A stretch of DNA of 64,000 nt from Andrena cerasifolii (GCF_050908995.1 NC_135121.1:6758001-6822000), one strand, 5' to 3'; positions 1 through 10,382 are shown, counted from the stretch's first letter. The notes: generated by a model from the letters alone, not told the origin. Translations and numbers: made by a program.

Positions 1-1774
1 AACAGTTCACGAGTTATAACACAAAATTGGAAAATAGCCGGATTTTTCAGGGGTTAATTTCACCCCCTTAGAGTGAACTTGGGCGGCAAACAAAAATTGC
101 GTTGCAACCAGGAGGAAATTCCCTACATATTCACAAAGTTTCAGAATTTTTTGAGTTTTCGGGTCCAGAATGTTCCCTTTTTAGATAAATTTATAAAATC
201 GAATGTGATTGTAAATCCATTAGAATAACATACAAATAGTAACAGAAATGTAAATGTAATATGAGACAAGTAGGATTAAGTACCAAAATACAATTCACCA
301 CATGTAACCCAGACGTAGTCGCTAATAACTTTATTGATGCGACCTCAAATAAATAAATAATAAGAAGAAAATTCATCCGGAAATAAAGGTGAGTTTTAAC
401 ACAAAGCTTCGTCAAGCGAAGCCTGCTTTCCCGAACGGAAACGTTAATCAACGATTGTGAAAGTCAGCCAAGTATGCGCGCGGTTGATTAATAGCTAGGA
501 TTAACATAACTCGTTGTAAATCTCTGCTATAACTCTCCATAACGTCAATGACAATTTCCCATAATATAACATCACGAGTGGAATCAATTTGGCGTTATTT
601 GGGAACTATAATTTTTACCATTAAATCTTTTATATTCCTTATGAATGTTGGGAAATAATTAAATATGTACAGTCTTCCTCTTATATCACTTAACTGAGAA
701 AATTTTATAATTGTTGATTTCGGAGAGGCAGTATGTGTAATCATTATACTGTGGATGTTTATGCAAATATACATTTTTACAGAATAGGACTAAACAAGTG
801 AAACTTTGATAGAAATATGTTTCGACATTACAGGGTTTTAAAAATATATATTATATTTTAAAAAATGTTATGTTTATTTATTTCTAGCTTATTCAGGACT
901 ACAGGAATTTTTTCAATAACTAATAAAGTTAGAGGAATGCAACACAGATGTTAGTAATTGTTATAGAAGATAAAGTTATGCAAGAATTGGTAACGTGGAA
1001 CGTGCATCATTTAATTATATTACATTCTACATAGTTTTCTACTAAAATAAATGATGTGTTATTTCTAAAAACATTTAATAATGTAATTTCACTTTGCATT
1101 ATTAAACACATATACATATATGTATAACTGGGAGGAACTTTAACTTATTTATCTTGTATCTATCATTTAAAGAAATTAGCATTGTTGGTAACGATATTTA
1201 ATCAACAATAGTAATTCAGTTATTCCGAACGCCAGAATTTGTATGTAATAATTTCTCCAAATGCAATTTCGACCACACACAGCACCGTACTCAGGTTTAG
1301 CTTCTTCACCCTAGTTTTTGTTCTCTAAGTAGTTTGTTGGATGTTGTTCTATTACCGCAAGGTCGGGGAAAGGTAATGTGGCATTATTCGTTTTGTGCGG
1401 TTAAAAGCTGCAAAATCTACAGAAATTGGTCGACAAGTACCCTGACAGTGCGGAGACAGTTGTGTAGCACAAGAAACAGCTTTTCAAGCGTGTAACAAGA
1501 ACCAGTGCAGCCCAACAACGGCGTTTCGGTAAGACTGTATTAACATTCACAAAAATCAATAGAGTATTTACATTCTTAATTATTCAAATTAAGTGGAGAG
1601 TTACGATGTTGGGATAAGAGATTTTTTTCGAATAATTCAATGATTACATTTTAACACGAGAACGATCATTTATTGTTAGTATTAGATTTATAAACGAGAA
1701 ATCGCTGTAGAATTGTATCTTACCTTCTGCTTGCGCTTGACGTTTTCTATCCGTCTGACTTACCAAGTCATATA
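1..1774. other. AT-rich intergenic sequence, no gene seen
   Basis: No supported coding region. Bases 98-157 are a near copy of 50425-50484 (shared core GGAAATTCCCTAC followed by CACAAAGTTTCAGAATTTTT), so this is the edge of a dispersed repeat. The rest is poly-A/T-rich unique sequence. Confidence 0.5.
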
Positions 1775-2003
1775 CAGTGAGTAAAAAAAGTATTTGGACG
1801 GTTTTTAAAATCGCATAACTTTTTTAGAATTGGTCCAAACGACATGGTTTTTTTTTAGAAGCTAGAAGGATTAGTTTGCTAAGTGACGTGTTTCGCCGTT
1901 TTGAAAAAAATGCATTTGGTCGGAATAGAAAAAAAAAATTGTAAAGGTCGTTTTTTTAACTTTTTTTTTGTGAGCCTGTAATGAAAATTCAAAAATGGGA
2001 ATT
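1775..2003 (+). mobile_element. Half of a Tc1/mariner-like foldback element
   Basis: Starts CAGTGAGTAAAAAAAG after TA, then follows one arm of the complete element at 28224-28722 (AATCGCATAACTTTTTTAGA, TTAGTTTGCTAAGTGACGTG, GTGAGCCTGTAATGAAAATT). The opposite arm is missing. The terminal bases differ from the 28-kb copy, suggesting a related subfamily. Confidence 0.7.
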
Positions 2004-2059
2004 GTAATAAAAAAATTTAGGAGAAAAATGATTATATAATCATACCTGTAATCATTTTT

Positions 2060-2184
2060 AAGAGAAAAAGGAACACATGAATATTTTTCCAAATTTTTTT
2101 TACAGTTGTGTTTGGTTAATCAAAAGACAAGTATCCCGCGCCCAGGCCAACTGCAAATTCAAATTTAAATTTTCCGCTCCACCC
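2060..2184 (+). mobile_element. Right-end fragment of the GGGCGGAGCG-type MITE
   Basis: Matches the right arm of the complete element at 44104-45079: GAATATTTTTCC, ACAGTTGTGTTTGGTTAATC, CCCAGGCCAACTG, ending CCGCTCCACCC before TA. Only this end is present, directly after the half mariner-like element. Confidence 0.65.
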
Positions 2185-4138
2185 TAATACATATATACAT
2201 ATTTCTTATAAATTAAAATCAGTATTTTCAGAGGCTTACCCTTTGTTGCACTTTGCATCGCTTTGAAACTGTTCAGAATACACAGAAATATTATTCAAGC
2301 AGAAACCTCTTTCTCATGGCCTGTTACAAGTTTCATTAAAGCTTTCTAATATTAATCGCCACGTTCTGTCAATCAAACTGTTATTTTATATCTTACTTCG
2401 TACTAGATACTTCTGTTCAAGAACTGAAGTTGCACTGTGTACGCAGAATAGACAAACTAATTTAATGACAAATGGGCAATTTTCTAGAAAAATGTATATT
2501 ATCATATTTTTAATTCGTTTTTATTTTCCATTCAATTAATTTATATTCCACAAAGTGCTTCTACAATATTTCGGCTGTAGTTCATCAGTATGTTCTACTA
2601 ATTATACTAATCAAACGGACATCATATGAGTGAAACTCCACAAATGCATTCTTTCTGATTTATAGACACTCAGTTTCAATACTCGAACAAACTGTTGAAC
2701 ATTTCAACATTATTTTATGTTAGTTATTCAATTACAATAGACAAGTACAAATAATTAGAGTTTGGTACTGAATAACGATAAGAATTAGGTATAATATTAG
2801 TAAACATCTGTGGTACAACACGAAGACATTGTATAAATAATTATCAATAAGAGTAACAAGGAAGATTAAAAACCTAAGTTATTCTGATCTCTTGGATCGA
2901 CAGAAGAGAACCTTGCAATTTTCATCTGAAGATGTTTCAACAGTTTACTGAGAAACCACACACTAATCCACAAAATCTATCCAAGCGTGTCATAAGAATC
3001 GTTACACAAGTCAAAGAACCAATTAAAAACAAATATACTTGTTTACAAACTTACTCCAAACGCATTTTTTCTGTCCTTTAACGTTGGAGGGATACAAACG
3101 CCAAAAGGGGCATTGAAAAACTTACCTTTTTCCAGATGAGATTGCTTCTAAATTTGTTTTAAACGAATTAATATTGATAATTAGAAGAATTAAAATACTT
3201 GCTCTATAGGAAGAATGTCCCAGAAACTTTTTGTGTAGCAATTTTTTTGTAATCACGATCAATGATTAAAAGTGGACCAAACATTTTACAAGCAGTTTGT
3301 GTACGTGTTATCATACTTTTATTGCGCATTCTTTTGCGCGATATTAATACCACGATTGTTTTAACGATGTTCAAAAAGTATTATACACGAAGCAGCAGTT
3401 ACCGTGCGATAACACATAAATTCCTTTTATCTTATGGCGTATTATCAAAAGTATTAAATACTATCTGTTTCGTGGCATTCATAGCGGCCTGTTATTGAAA
3501 AATTCCCGAGGTTCAAATGAAACGGTTTTTACTCCCGAGCTGTAGCCATGCGGTTTCACACATGCCGGTGTTCTATTTGCGCAGGATGCGTTGGTTCGTA
3601 GATAACAACTTCCGCGTTTCAGCTCAGCTTATTTTATGGGACTACAATTTTTACGGATAACACTTTAAAAGCCCGAAAGGGAAGAAAAGGAACTTTCGCA
3701 GGTCCTCCCGAGCTATAATATCCATTTCAAGTGTGTAATTTGAAACACTGCTGCGATTCAACGAAAGGGTACAGCCGGTTAAGACGGTCAAATGTGCCCC
3801 TGAACCGAATTCGACTCACGATGAATCATTCGAAAGCTTATTAAAAAAGAAACATTTGTGGCAATTTTTAACTTCGTACCTCCACCCGGAGGGTAGTAAA
3901 GGGCAAAAATAGGAAATCAGGTTTTTGCCGAATTTCTCCTATACTAGGGGATGAAAAATTTTGAAAAAAAATAGAGGCATTTCTGTTGTCGGGGCAGATA
4001 TTAGAGAATTGTTTCAGATTTTTAAATTGAGAAACCAAGCTGTGAGAAATAAAAGACGCCAAAAGATGCTGAAAAATGCCGATTGTGCATCGAAGCAGTC
4101 TTGGCACTATAATTATATTTTTCTTATTATATTCACAA
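2185..4138. other. Intergenic sequence, no gene recognised
   Basis: No protein family recognised in any frame. The open frames at 3262-3498 and 3868-4197 have no recognisable motif; the second runs into a MITE arm. Mostly AT-rich, with a somewhat GC-richer patch around 3490-3830. Confidence 0.45.
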
Positions 4139-4598
4139 GCACTATCAACTGATCTCTTAAAAAAAATAGTTCCATTTAATAAACCGAACTTGACCATCGT
4201 ATCTTTTAAAATAATAATCGAAGAAAAAAATCGTCTGCGCTAAAAAACTGGCCCTCTCGAACCATGCAATTCCATTTAAAAAATTCTTTTATCTCCAATA
4301 CTTTAGGACAGGAGTGTCGAACTTCCCCACCCCAAGAGCCGCACGTGTCGGGCCCCCGGTCAGCCGGTTCCCCCACTTATTTTTCTCCCGGCGTTGCACG
4401 AGACCCGGCAGGGAGAGAGAGAGCGCGGCACCCGCAGGAGAAGTTCATCAGAGTGAAGTAGGTGTGGAGGGGGCCGTTCTCCTCCGGCTCTGCGGAGCCG
4501 GCGAAGAGGGGAGGGAGCCACTGCGGCTCGCGAGCCGCTAGTTCGACACCCCTGCTTTAGGAGATATCCAGCTGTCCAGTCTTCCCGCAAACACCCTG
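4139..4598 (+). mobile_element. Decayed Tc1/mariner-like MITE arm (CAGGGTGTCCC family), split by a hAT MITE
   Basis: 4139-4300 matches the right arm of the complete element at 37095-38262 (AAATAGTTCCATTT, CCGAACTTGACCATCGTATC, TCGAACCATGCAATTCC). The match resumes at 4563 with GAGATATCCAGCTGTCCA and ends ACACCCTG at 4598. Bases 4301-4562 are a later insertion with its duplicated target. Confidence 0.75.
4309..4554. mobile_element. hAT-type MITE, 246 bp, perfect 8-bp TSD
   Basis: Ends are CAGGAGTGTCGAACTT and, inverted, CAGGGGTGTCGAACTA, a classic hAT terminus. The same 8 bases CTTTAGGA flank both sides (4301-4308 and 4555-4562). The interior is GC-rich with no coding capacity. It interrupts the mariner-like arm, so it is the younger insertion. 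Confidence 0.92.
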
Positions 4599-4861
4599 TT
4601 ATAAATTTTTGGAAACTGAAAATCACTATTTTATTTTTAAAACTAGCCGGTCCTCTAAAGGTTAATAATAATGATAATACACAAAAAGCATTAAAAGATG
4701 TGAGAAAATATAACGACGCGATGACGTGACTTCAGTTTTCTACCCGATTTTCAGCAACTGCTCCGTTGACCAAGTTTAAATAGAAATCCCATTAAAGAAT
4801 ATAATTGTATTACGTTGGCGCGTACAAAAGCGCAGATTCACATGGTAGACAGTAGCAGCAA
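4599..4861 (-). other. Downstream of the BPHL-like stop codon, probable 3'UTR and terminator region
   Basis: Contains no gene. On the minus strand there is no canonical AATAAA shortly after the stop; an AATACA variant about 45-50 bases downstream is the nearest candidate poly(A) signal. 3'UTR extent is unknown. Confidence 0.35.
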
Positions 4862-7695
4862 TTACTCGGTTAAGAATTCCGTGGCGAGTTCATTGAACAC
4901 ATCGGGATATTGCAAATGCACATCGTGCCTTCCTTCATCGAACATCTTCAACCTGAAGCATTGAGAATCCGCGTGATTCGGGTGGTAAAGTTTATCAAGC
5001 TGGCGATAATTAGGTTCGATAAGAATGGTAATGGCATACGAACTTCGATCCGTGGATGTGCTCTTTCAAATAAATCGCCTGCTCGGGACAAATTATTACG
5101 TCCTTGTTCCCTTGAACTATCAACGTGGGACACTTGATTTTCGACAGAGATTCTTTGCACAGGTCGCCGTTTCGCGTCTCATAAATCCTAAGAAGTGCAT
5201 CCACATGACGGGCACACAGTTCTTGAAAATATTCCTCCCCGTAGACAGCCATCAATGGTGCTCGCATTTGCTCCGACCAGTTTCTGATGTTCCGCAATTC
5301 TGTGAATACGCGAGTTGCGCGCGTAGAAAAGGATGGTCAGTTTGTTAAACCTAGGCACCGACGGAGCGTCGGGTATACGTGTAGCGAGAGAAAGTAAAAC
5401 TGTGCAGTACTCGTGAAAAGCTCGACTTCTTCCGGTCGAATATAGGCGTTCGCACCAACGGTTACTATCCTTCGCACGTTATCGGGGAACATCGCGGCGA
5501 GGATCAGGGAAGTAACTCCGCCTAAGCACCATCCTATCAGCGAAAACCTTGTGTAGCCCAAAGCTTTCATTAGCTTACAGGCTTTTACAGCATCGCGTTG
5601 GACAAAGTCGCCGGCGAAGGATCTGTGGATGGGTCTGGACTTCCCACAGCCAGGTGGGTCCCATGCGACTACTGTAAATTTCCTTCTATCAAGACCCTCC
5701 ACTTGCGGTTTCAGATCCGACCAGATCGAACCTGTAGCACGGTATAGTAGTGCGTAAGTATACATATTGGATAACTTCAGTCGGAGTTGCAATGTTGCTC
5801 GTGACGCGGGTTCCTTAAGCCGCGTATTCACCTGCGCATTCGCCCCGAATGTGCATTCGGCGCGCACCGATTTTTTACTCGTCCGGTGTCCGGCGCGTGT
5901 TCGGGGCCCGGCACGCATTCGGGCCGATCCGCGTGTTGGCGGTCCATCAAAGCGCGCATTCGGGTCCGAACAATACCATGAAATGGACGCCGCATATTTC
6001 ACTCAACCCCGAAGAGCAGAGCTCCGAACGAGCAAAAAATCGGTGCGCGCCGAATGCACATTCGGGGCGAATGCGCAGGTGAATACGCGGCTTTACGTAA
6101 TCGCTAGTGAACCAAGCATTATATTATTCTAATGTTTTCTTATATTCGATAAAAAGGAATGGATATCGATTGTTTACTGCATTCCATGTTTATAAGACTT
6201 AACGCAACTATACATATAGATATTTTCCGAGCTTCTCAGAATAAAATTCATCGTGAATGGTGTACGATTATTATTATTTACATAAATGGTACGGTATTGC
6301 TTCAACGATAAGGGACACTAGAAAGCAGCACATCCGTCGAGTTTCCGACAGCAGCACTCGCGAATTTAAGGGGAGGTTCCGGTCTAGAGCCCCCCAAAAT
6401 AGGCGATCTTTAGGAATTAATTGCAGGAAAACTACTGCATATAATTTAATGCGGCTTTTTGCATTGTATTAAGGATGTCTTAAATTATAGAAATATATTT
6501 TTTGTTTTATAATTAATTATTACAGACGGCACTGGGTAGCCGTTAAACTCAAGGCGTTAAAAAATTGATCCAAATCGGTGGGACCTGTGTCCCCCAAAGT
6601 TATTATCCGATTCGACTGAAACTTTTCTTATTTTGAAGAATATACTTCTGGCTGGGAGGGAAACCAGAAAAAAATACAAAAATGGCATTTCTTAGAAAGT
6701 AACGACACTTGAAGTTTGAAATCACTTTTTCCCTGTATTTTTCGTCCTTTCAACGCCTTTAAAAATTGCAAATTTTTAATTTTTTGTATTTTTTTCTGGT
6801 TTCCCTCCTAGCCAGAAGTATATTCTTCAAACTAAAAGAAGTTTCAGTCGAATCGGATAATAACTTTTGAAGATACAGGTCCCACCGTTTTAAGAACACT
6901 GTTTCGAGAAAAACGCGTTTTAAGTTTTACGCAGATCTGGGCAAAATGTAATCTAATTACAACTTACAAATTAGGATTAAAATGTAATTGTGTAGTTGAT
7001 TACACATTATTTTCCGTAATCGTTAATTTAGGTAGTCGACCATTTGGTTTCGTCAACTACCTAAATGAACGATTACGGAAAATAATGTGTAATCAACTAC
7101 ACAATTACATTTTAATCGCAATTTGCAATTTGTAATTAGATTACATTTTGCCCAACTCTGGTTTTACGTGAGTGCCGAGTGGCCGGGTGTTACCCATGCA
7201 TTTGCCGCTACTCAAATGCCTCTAACTTCGGGAATATTACGAATTCCAACAAATCCTTTTAAACAAGTATTCCTAAAAGTTCGAACATTCGAAAAATGAA
7301 ATGAAAAGAAAATCGACTCTTAGACCGGAACCTCCCCTTAATGGGCGTGAAACGTGGTAACCCTAATAGGTATACATATGTACATATTTTTACAAATTTG
7401 CTCACCGAGACCACCAGGCTGTAGCAATACCGGATGATCACCAGTCCCAACTCTCACGTAGTTGATATCCTCACCGTCTACGGTAACTTTTCGTTCCTGT
7501 CGAACAATTCAACAATAAAATTGCTGCTGCGATTTCATGACAGTGTTTAGTAGCGTAAAGTTGCGTTACCTCCACAGCGTGGCTGTCAGCTACCCTGGAG
7601 AAGAATTTGCCTTTATGGGGAGCAGTTCCGAAAGACACAGCACTTCGATTAGCCGGTATTTTCTTGCCGAGAGAGCGACATAAGTTCACAAGCAT
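4862..7695 (-). CDS. BPHL-like: Valacyclovir hydrolase / BPHL-family alpha/beta hydrolase, five exons, Cys nucleophile
   Basis: Serine-hydrolase-fold enzyme, by family expected to cleave esters or lactones, probably in mitochondria (basic, acid-poor N-terminus). Exons on the minus strand: 7695-7570, 7496-7406, 5731-5411, 5299-5044, 4952-4862. Introns of 73, 1674, 111 and 91 bp all start GT and end AG, and phases 0, 1, 1, 2 join without a frame break; the last donor (AA|GTTCGT) is weak but is the only one that keeps frame and family spacing. The result is 294 residues; human BPHL is 291. Seen in order: VTVDGEDINY strand, PGGLG oxyanion region (69-73), FTVVAWDPPGCGKSRP (91-106), nucleophile elbow GWCLGG (139-144), GANAY (165-169), NWSEQMRAPL cap helix (186-195), acid loop QGNKD (Asp246), EGRHD (His274). 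The expected nucleophile Ser is Cys141 and the next residue is Leu142 instead of Asp. Start chosen at the only Met of exon 1. Exon 3 also reads open into intron 2, but that stretch is a MITE. Family assignment is firm; the substrate is unknown. Confidence 0.93.
5818..6092. mobile_element. Foldback MITE, 275 bp, TTA duplication (Harbinger-like)
   Basis: Arms of about 65 bases are near-perfect inverted copies, starting AGCCGCGTATTCACCTGCGC on both ends. TTA flanks each side (5815-5817, 6093-6095), a 3-bp TSD as in PIF/Harbinger elements. GC-rich, no transposase. It lies in intron 2 just upstream of exon 3 and makes that exon appear longer as an open frame. Confidence 0.8.
6370..7337. mobile_element. 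TTAA-flanked MITE, 968 bp (piggyBac-like target)
   Basis: TIR GGGGAGGTTCCGGTCTA at the left, inverted at the right end, with TTAA at 6366-6369 and 7338-7341. A nested pair of inverted arms lies at about 6565-6690 and 6775-6900 (motif TTTTTTCTGGTTTCCCTCC). A truncated second copy is at 19103-19276. No coding potential recognised; assignment to piggyBac rests on TTAA only. Confidence 0.75.
6938..7154. repeat. Near-perfect palindrome nested in the 968-bp element
   Basis: TGGGCAAAATGTAATCTAAT at 6938 returns inverted ending at 7154, with a second core GTAGTTGATTACACATTATT inverted around a short loop at about 7034-7045. It is probably another small MITE inserted in, or part of, the host element. 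Confidence 0.65.
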
Positions 7696-8087
7696 GGTTG
7701 ACGAGCACTTTGCTTGCGTACTGCCAACGTCTCAGTGCGTGTAACGGCCGTGAGGGAAAACGCTCTTCAGGCGACACTAATTTTGTTGGGATCGCCTCGT
7801 TACAATTGAAATAGCTCGGGTATCGCACACCTTATATAGATAATTCGCTATCAATTATTTTAAACGCCCAGTCGATTACCAAGCACATTGTCCCTCGAGC
7901 AACTTTCTGTGTATTCGTTATGAAGGCCCCGAACCCACGTGCTCGAGGTTGAAAACATATGTATCTTGGATTGGATGGGTCTTGAGAGGTTCGCGAGATG
8001 AGAAGTGGGTGGTTTGATCATTTACGAATATAAGGTTTAATGATAATGACAATATTGTTGCGAGCACCGGGTATACGCTCGTGCATA
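7696..8087 (-). promoter_or_regulatory. Upstream region of the BPHL-like gene
   Basis: Contains no gene. The first 100 bases upstream of the start codon are GC-richer than the surroundings, fitting a 5'UTR and promoter. No TATA box is evident. The transcription start is not determined. Confidence 0.35.
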
Positions 8088-8320
8088 CAGTGACTCGCAT
8101 TAATATTCGGACACTTTTTAAAATCGCATAACTTTTTTAGAATTGGTCCAAACGACTTGAGTTTTTTTGAGAAGCTAGAAGGATTAGTTTGCTAAATTAC
8201 GTATTTGGTCGTTTTGAGAAAAAATGTATTTGGTCGGAATAGCGAAAAGAATAGTAAAGGTCGATTTTTTAACTTTTTTTGTGAGCTTGTAATGAAAATT
8301 AAAAAATTAGGAATTAAACA
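8088..8320 (+). mobile_element. Half of a Tc1/mariner-like foldback element
   Basis: Starts CAGTGACTCGCATTAATATT after TA and follows the left arm of the element at 28224-28722 almost base for base up to GTGAGCTTGTAATGAAAATT. The second arm is absent. Confidence 0.75.
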
Positions 8321-9785
8321 ATTAGGAATGGAGTCGCGAAAAGCAATATTTATGACTACAAACTGTTAATGTTGCGTAATACACCTGACAGAGTTAAGTT
8401 AGATTTTATTATATGTTATTTTTTCCTTTTATTTTTAATATTGTTAGATTGTTTGTTGGCAAGTGGAAGAAGGTTTAGTCTGAGAATGCAGTTCATTTTA
8501 ACCAAAATTTTTACACATCTCTTTAACTCATGTGCATTTTATTCGTTCATACAACACCCGCATGTATTTCGAACAATTTGCAGGACGCAGAAAGCTACAA
8601 ATGAACAAGGCAAAGCGTTGTCTTAATATGCTTGACATTTTAAAGAACTTCTTCAATAAAAGTATCGAACAACGAGTTCTGGGTAAATGAACTGGCTTCA
8701 GGTTCTTCCTACTGTCTTCTTTTACATCCGCGGGCAAAGAAAATCTAATTACTTAAGAGGAAACAAGGGAAGAAGAGAGACAATATCTGTCAAAGCCGAT
8801 GAAGAGGAACTTTTCGAATGAAAATCTCCCAACTTCAAAATATTTCACACAATGAACAGATATTATTTTAATGTACTTATAAGATGTATTGTCTTTTAAA
8901 TAAATTGTAGTGAATATTAACATTTAATATACTTGAGGTTTTTCCTACCCTCCATTAATGCTTCAGCTTTCGTCGAAGATTTATCACGATGTATCGCGTA
9001 CATTCTATTTCAAGGTTGCAAATGCTTAGGGGATAAAACGTCGGGCTCGTTTAGCCTCGTGTAGACGTGATCCACTTCAAATGCATCTAAAATCCGTGAA
9101 GCGAGCGTTTTTTCAAACCGGGGCGATAAAAATTCCATTCATTGATGGACCATGCAAATTCGTTACACGCAGGTACGTGTTGTCGCATATGTATACGCGT
9201 AACGAAGTTTTCATGGCGCTTAAGCAGAAATTATACTACAAGTTCTGGATCCACCGTGGTTCCTCGCAGAACTTTTTACAATAACTTTTAATATAACTCT
9301 ATTTTTCTTCTGGTAGCGTGTTAGAGCATAGAAAACTCAGCAATTCTTATACTTAATTCTTATGTTCTCTTCTGTCTCGCACAGAAACCCGAAAGAACGT
9401 AAGTTCTTATAAGACAAATAAAATGATTTAGAATTTCGACCGTAAAGAATTTTTAAAACTTAAAAGTAAATGTTATCGGCCCACCGGTTCGGTCTATTTT
9501 TAAGAGATTAAATAAAAACTATTGTGCAAATTTTAAGATTAAATTTCCAACGTTTCCAAATTTATAACCCGTCGGAACCCGTCCCGATCCCGAGGGAAAT
9601 TCTCGTCCCAACCCGGCCCGACATTTTCGGGTTCTCGCAGCACCTCTAGGGACAAGAAATTCGCTTACGTACGTACGTGTGTTAGGCAAGTCGTAAATTC
9701 ACGGTCAAAACAGTTACACGATATCAGTATGGTATTAGTCAAAATTTACAAAATTATCGTAACTGTCTGTTTCACTATCTGTATA
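8321..9785. other. Intergenic sequence, no gene recognised
   Basis: Open frames at 8369-8626 and 9081-9284 carry no recognisable domain. Bases 9560-9640 contain CCCG-rich sequence (GGAACCCGTCCCGATCCCGA) resembling the hAT-like element at 25087-25642 and are probably a decayed fragment of that kind. Confidence 0.45.
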
Positions 9786-9787
9786 GC

Positions 9788-9802
9788 TTATGACTCAGTC
9801 AG
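9788..9802. repeat. Target-site duplication, copy 1
   Basis: TTATGACTCAGTCAG, identical to 10383-10397; together they bound the 5S-headed element. Confidence 0.85.
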
Positions 9803-9881
9803 ATAGTGTCGGTTTTAGAAAGATCCAACTGACGCGCCGCGCCTCAGAGTCGCCTCTATAGCAGCATATAAACCAGGCAAG

Positions 9882-10163
9882 ATGGAGTGAGCATCATTCC
9901 TCCCTAGGAAACCACCGTGCAGGCCACAGGGTGGGCGGAAAGCATAGTGGGTTCCGAAAGACCACGTCTTGACTCATGGAGTGAGCATCATTCCTCCCTA
10001 GGAAACCACCGTGCAGGCCACAGGGTGGGCGGAAAGCATAGTGGGTTCCGAAAGACCACGTCTTGACTCATGGAGTGAGCATCATTCCTCCCTAGGAAAC
10101 CACCGTGCAGGCCACAGGGTGGGCGGAAAGCATAGTGGGTTCCGAAAGACCACGTCTTGACTC
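9882..10163. repeat. Three tandem 94-bp copies inside the SINE-like element
   Basis: Copies start at 9882, 9976 and 10070 (ATGGAGTGAGCATCATTCC) and are nearly identical, so the amplification is recent or maintained. They sit between the 5S-like head and the 3' tail. Confidence 0.95.
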
Positions 10164-10257
10164 GATGGGATTCACCGTAAGGAATTTTGCTATTGGGTAG
10201 GCCATAACGGTCACGAATTATACACGTTCGCAACCGGGGAAACCTACCCGTAAGGTT

Positions 10258-10382
10258 GCCAGCAGCAAGCAACGCACCAGGAAAAAAACGGTCACCCATC
10301 TTTCCCCGATACGCGCCCCACGATGCTTAACTTCGGTGATCGAACGAGAACCGGTGTTTACATCGCGGCCACTGCCGCTGGC
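10258..10382 (-). pseudogene. 5S rRNA-like head of the SINE
   Basis: On the minus strand it contains the most conserved 5S segments in order: ACCGGTTCTCGTTCGATCAC, CGAAGTTAAGCATCGT, GATGGGTGACCG. The two ends GCCAGCGGC and GCTGCTGGC can pair as a 9-bp terminal helix with one G-U. It diverges after GGTGACCG, where a run of seven T (10288-10282) replaces the normal CCTGGGAA region. At 125 nt it is near 5S length. It is not a functional 5S gene by this sequence; the T run should stop RNA polymerase III early. Confidence 0.8.

Larger units (their letters stand above)
5732..7405 (-). other. Intron 2 of the BPHL-like gene, expanded by MITEs
   Basis: Begins GTGAGC and ends CTACAG on the minus strand. 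It accounts for most of the gene's length because it holds a 275-bp foldback element (5818-6092) and a 968-bp TTAA-flanked element (6370-7337). The other three introns are only 73-111 bp. Removing both elements would leave roughly 430 bp. Confidence 0.85.
9803..10382 (-). mobile_element. 5S rRNA-derived SINE-like retroposon, 580 bp
   Basis: Read on the minus strand: a 5S-like head (10382-10258), a middle of about 95 bases, three 94-bp tandem copies (10163-9882), then a unique 3' tail ending at 9803. A perfect direct repeat TTATGACTCAGTCAG flanks it (9788-9802 and 10383-10397; with the adjacent GC it is 17 bases). That length is typical of target-primed reverse transcription. There is no poly-A tail and no coding capacity. 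Being 5S-headed with a non-A tail resembles SINE3-type elements. Alternative: a rearranged 5S repeat, but the flanking duplication argues against that. Confidence 0.75.

Noticed and set aside
9988..10299. 103-codon minus-strand open frame with an internal protein repeat
   Set aside because: It lies inside the SINE-like element and its repeat is just the 94-bp tandem unit in translation.
10258..10382. Functional 5S rRNA gene
   Set aside because: The 3' third diverges from 5S and contains T7; it is a head of a retroposon, not an intact gene.
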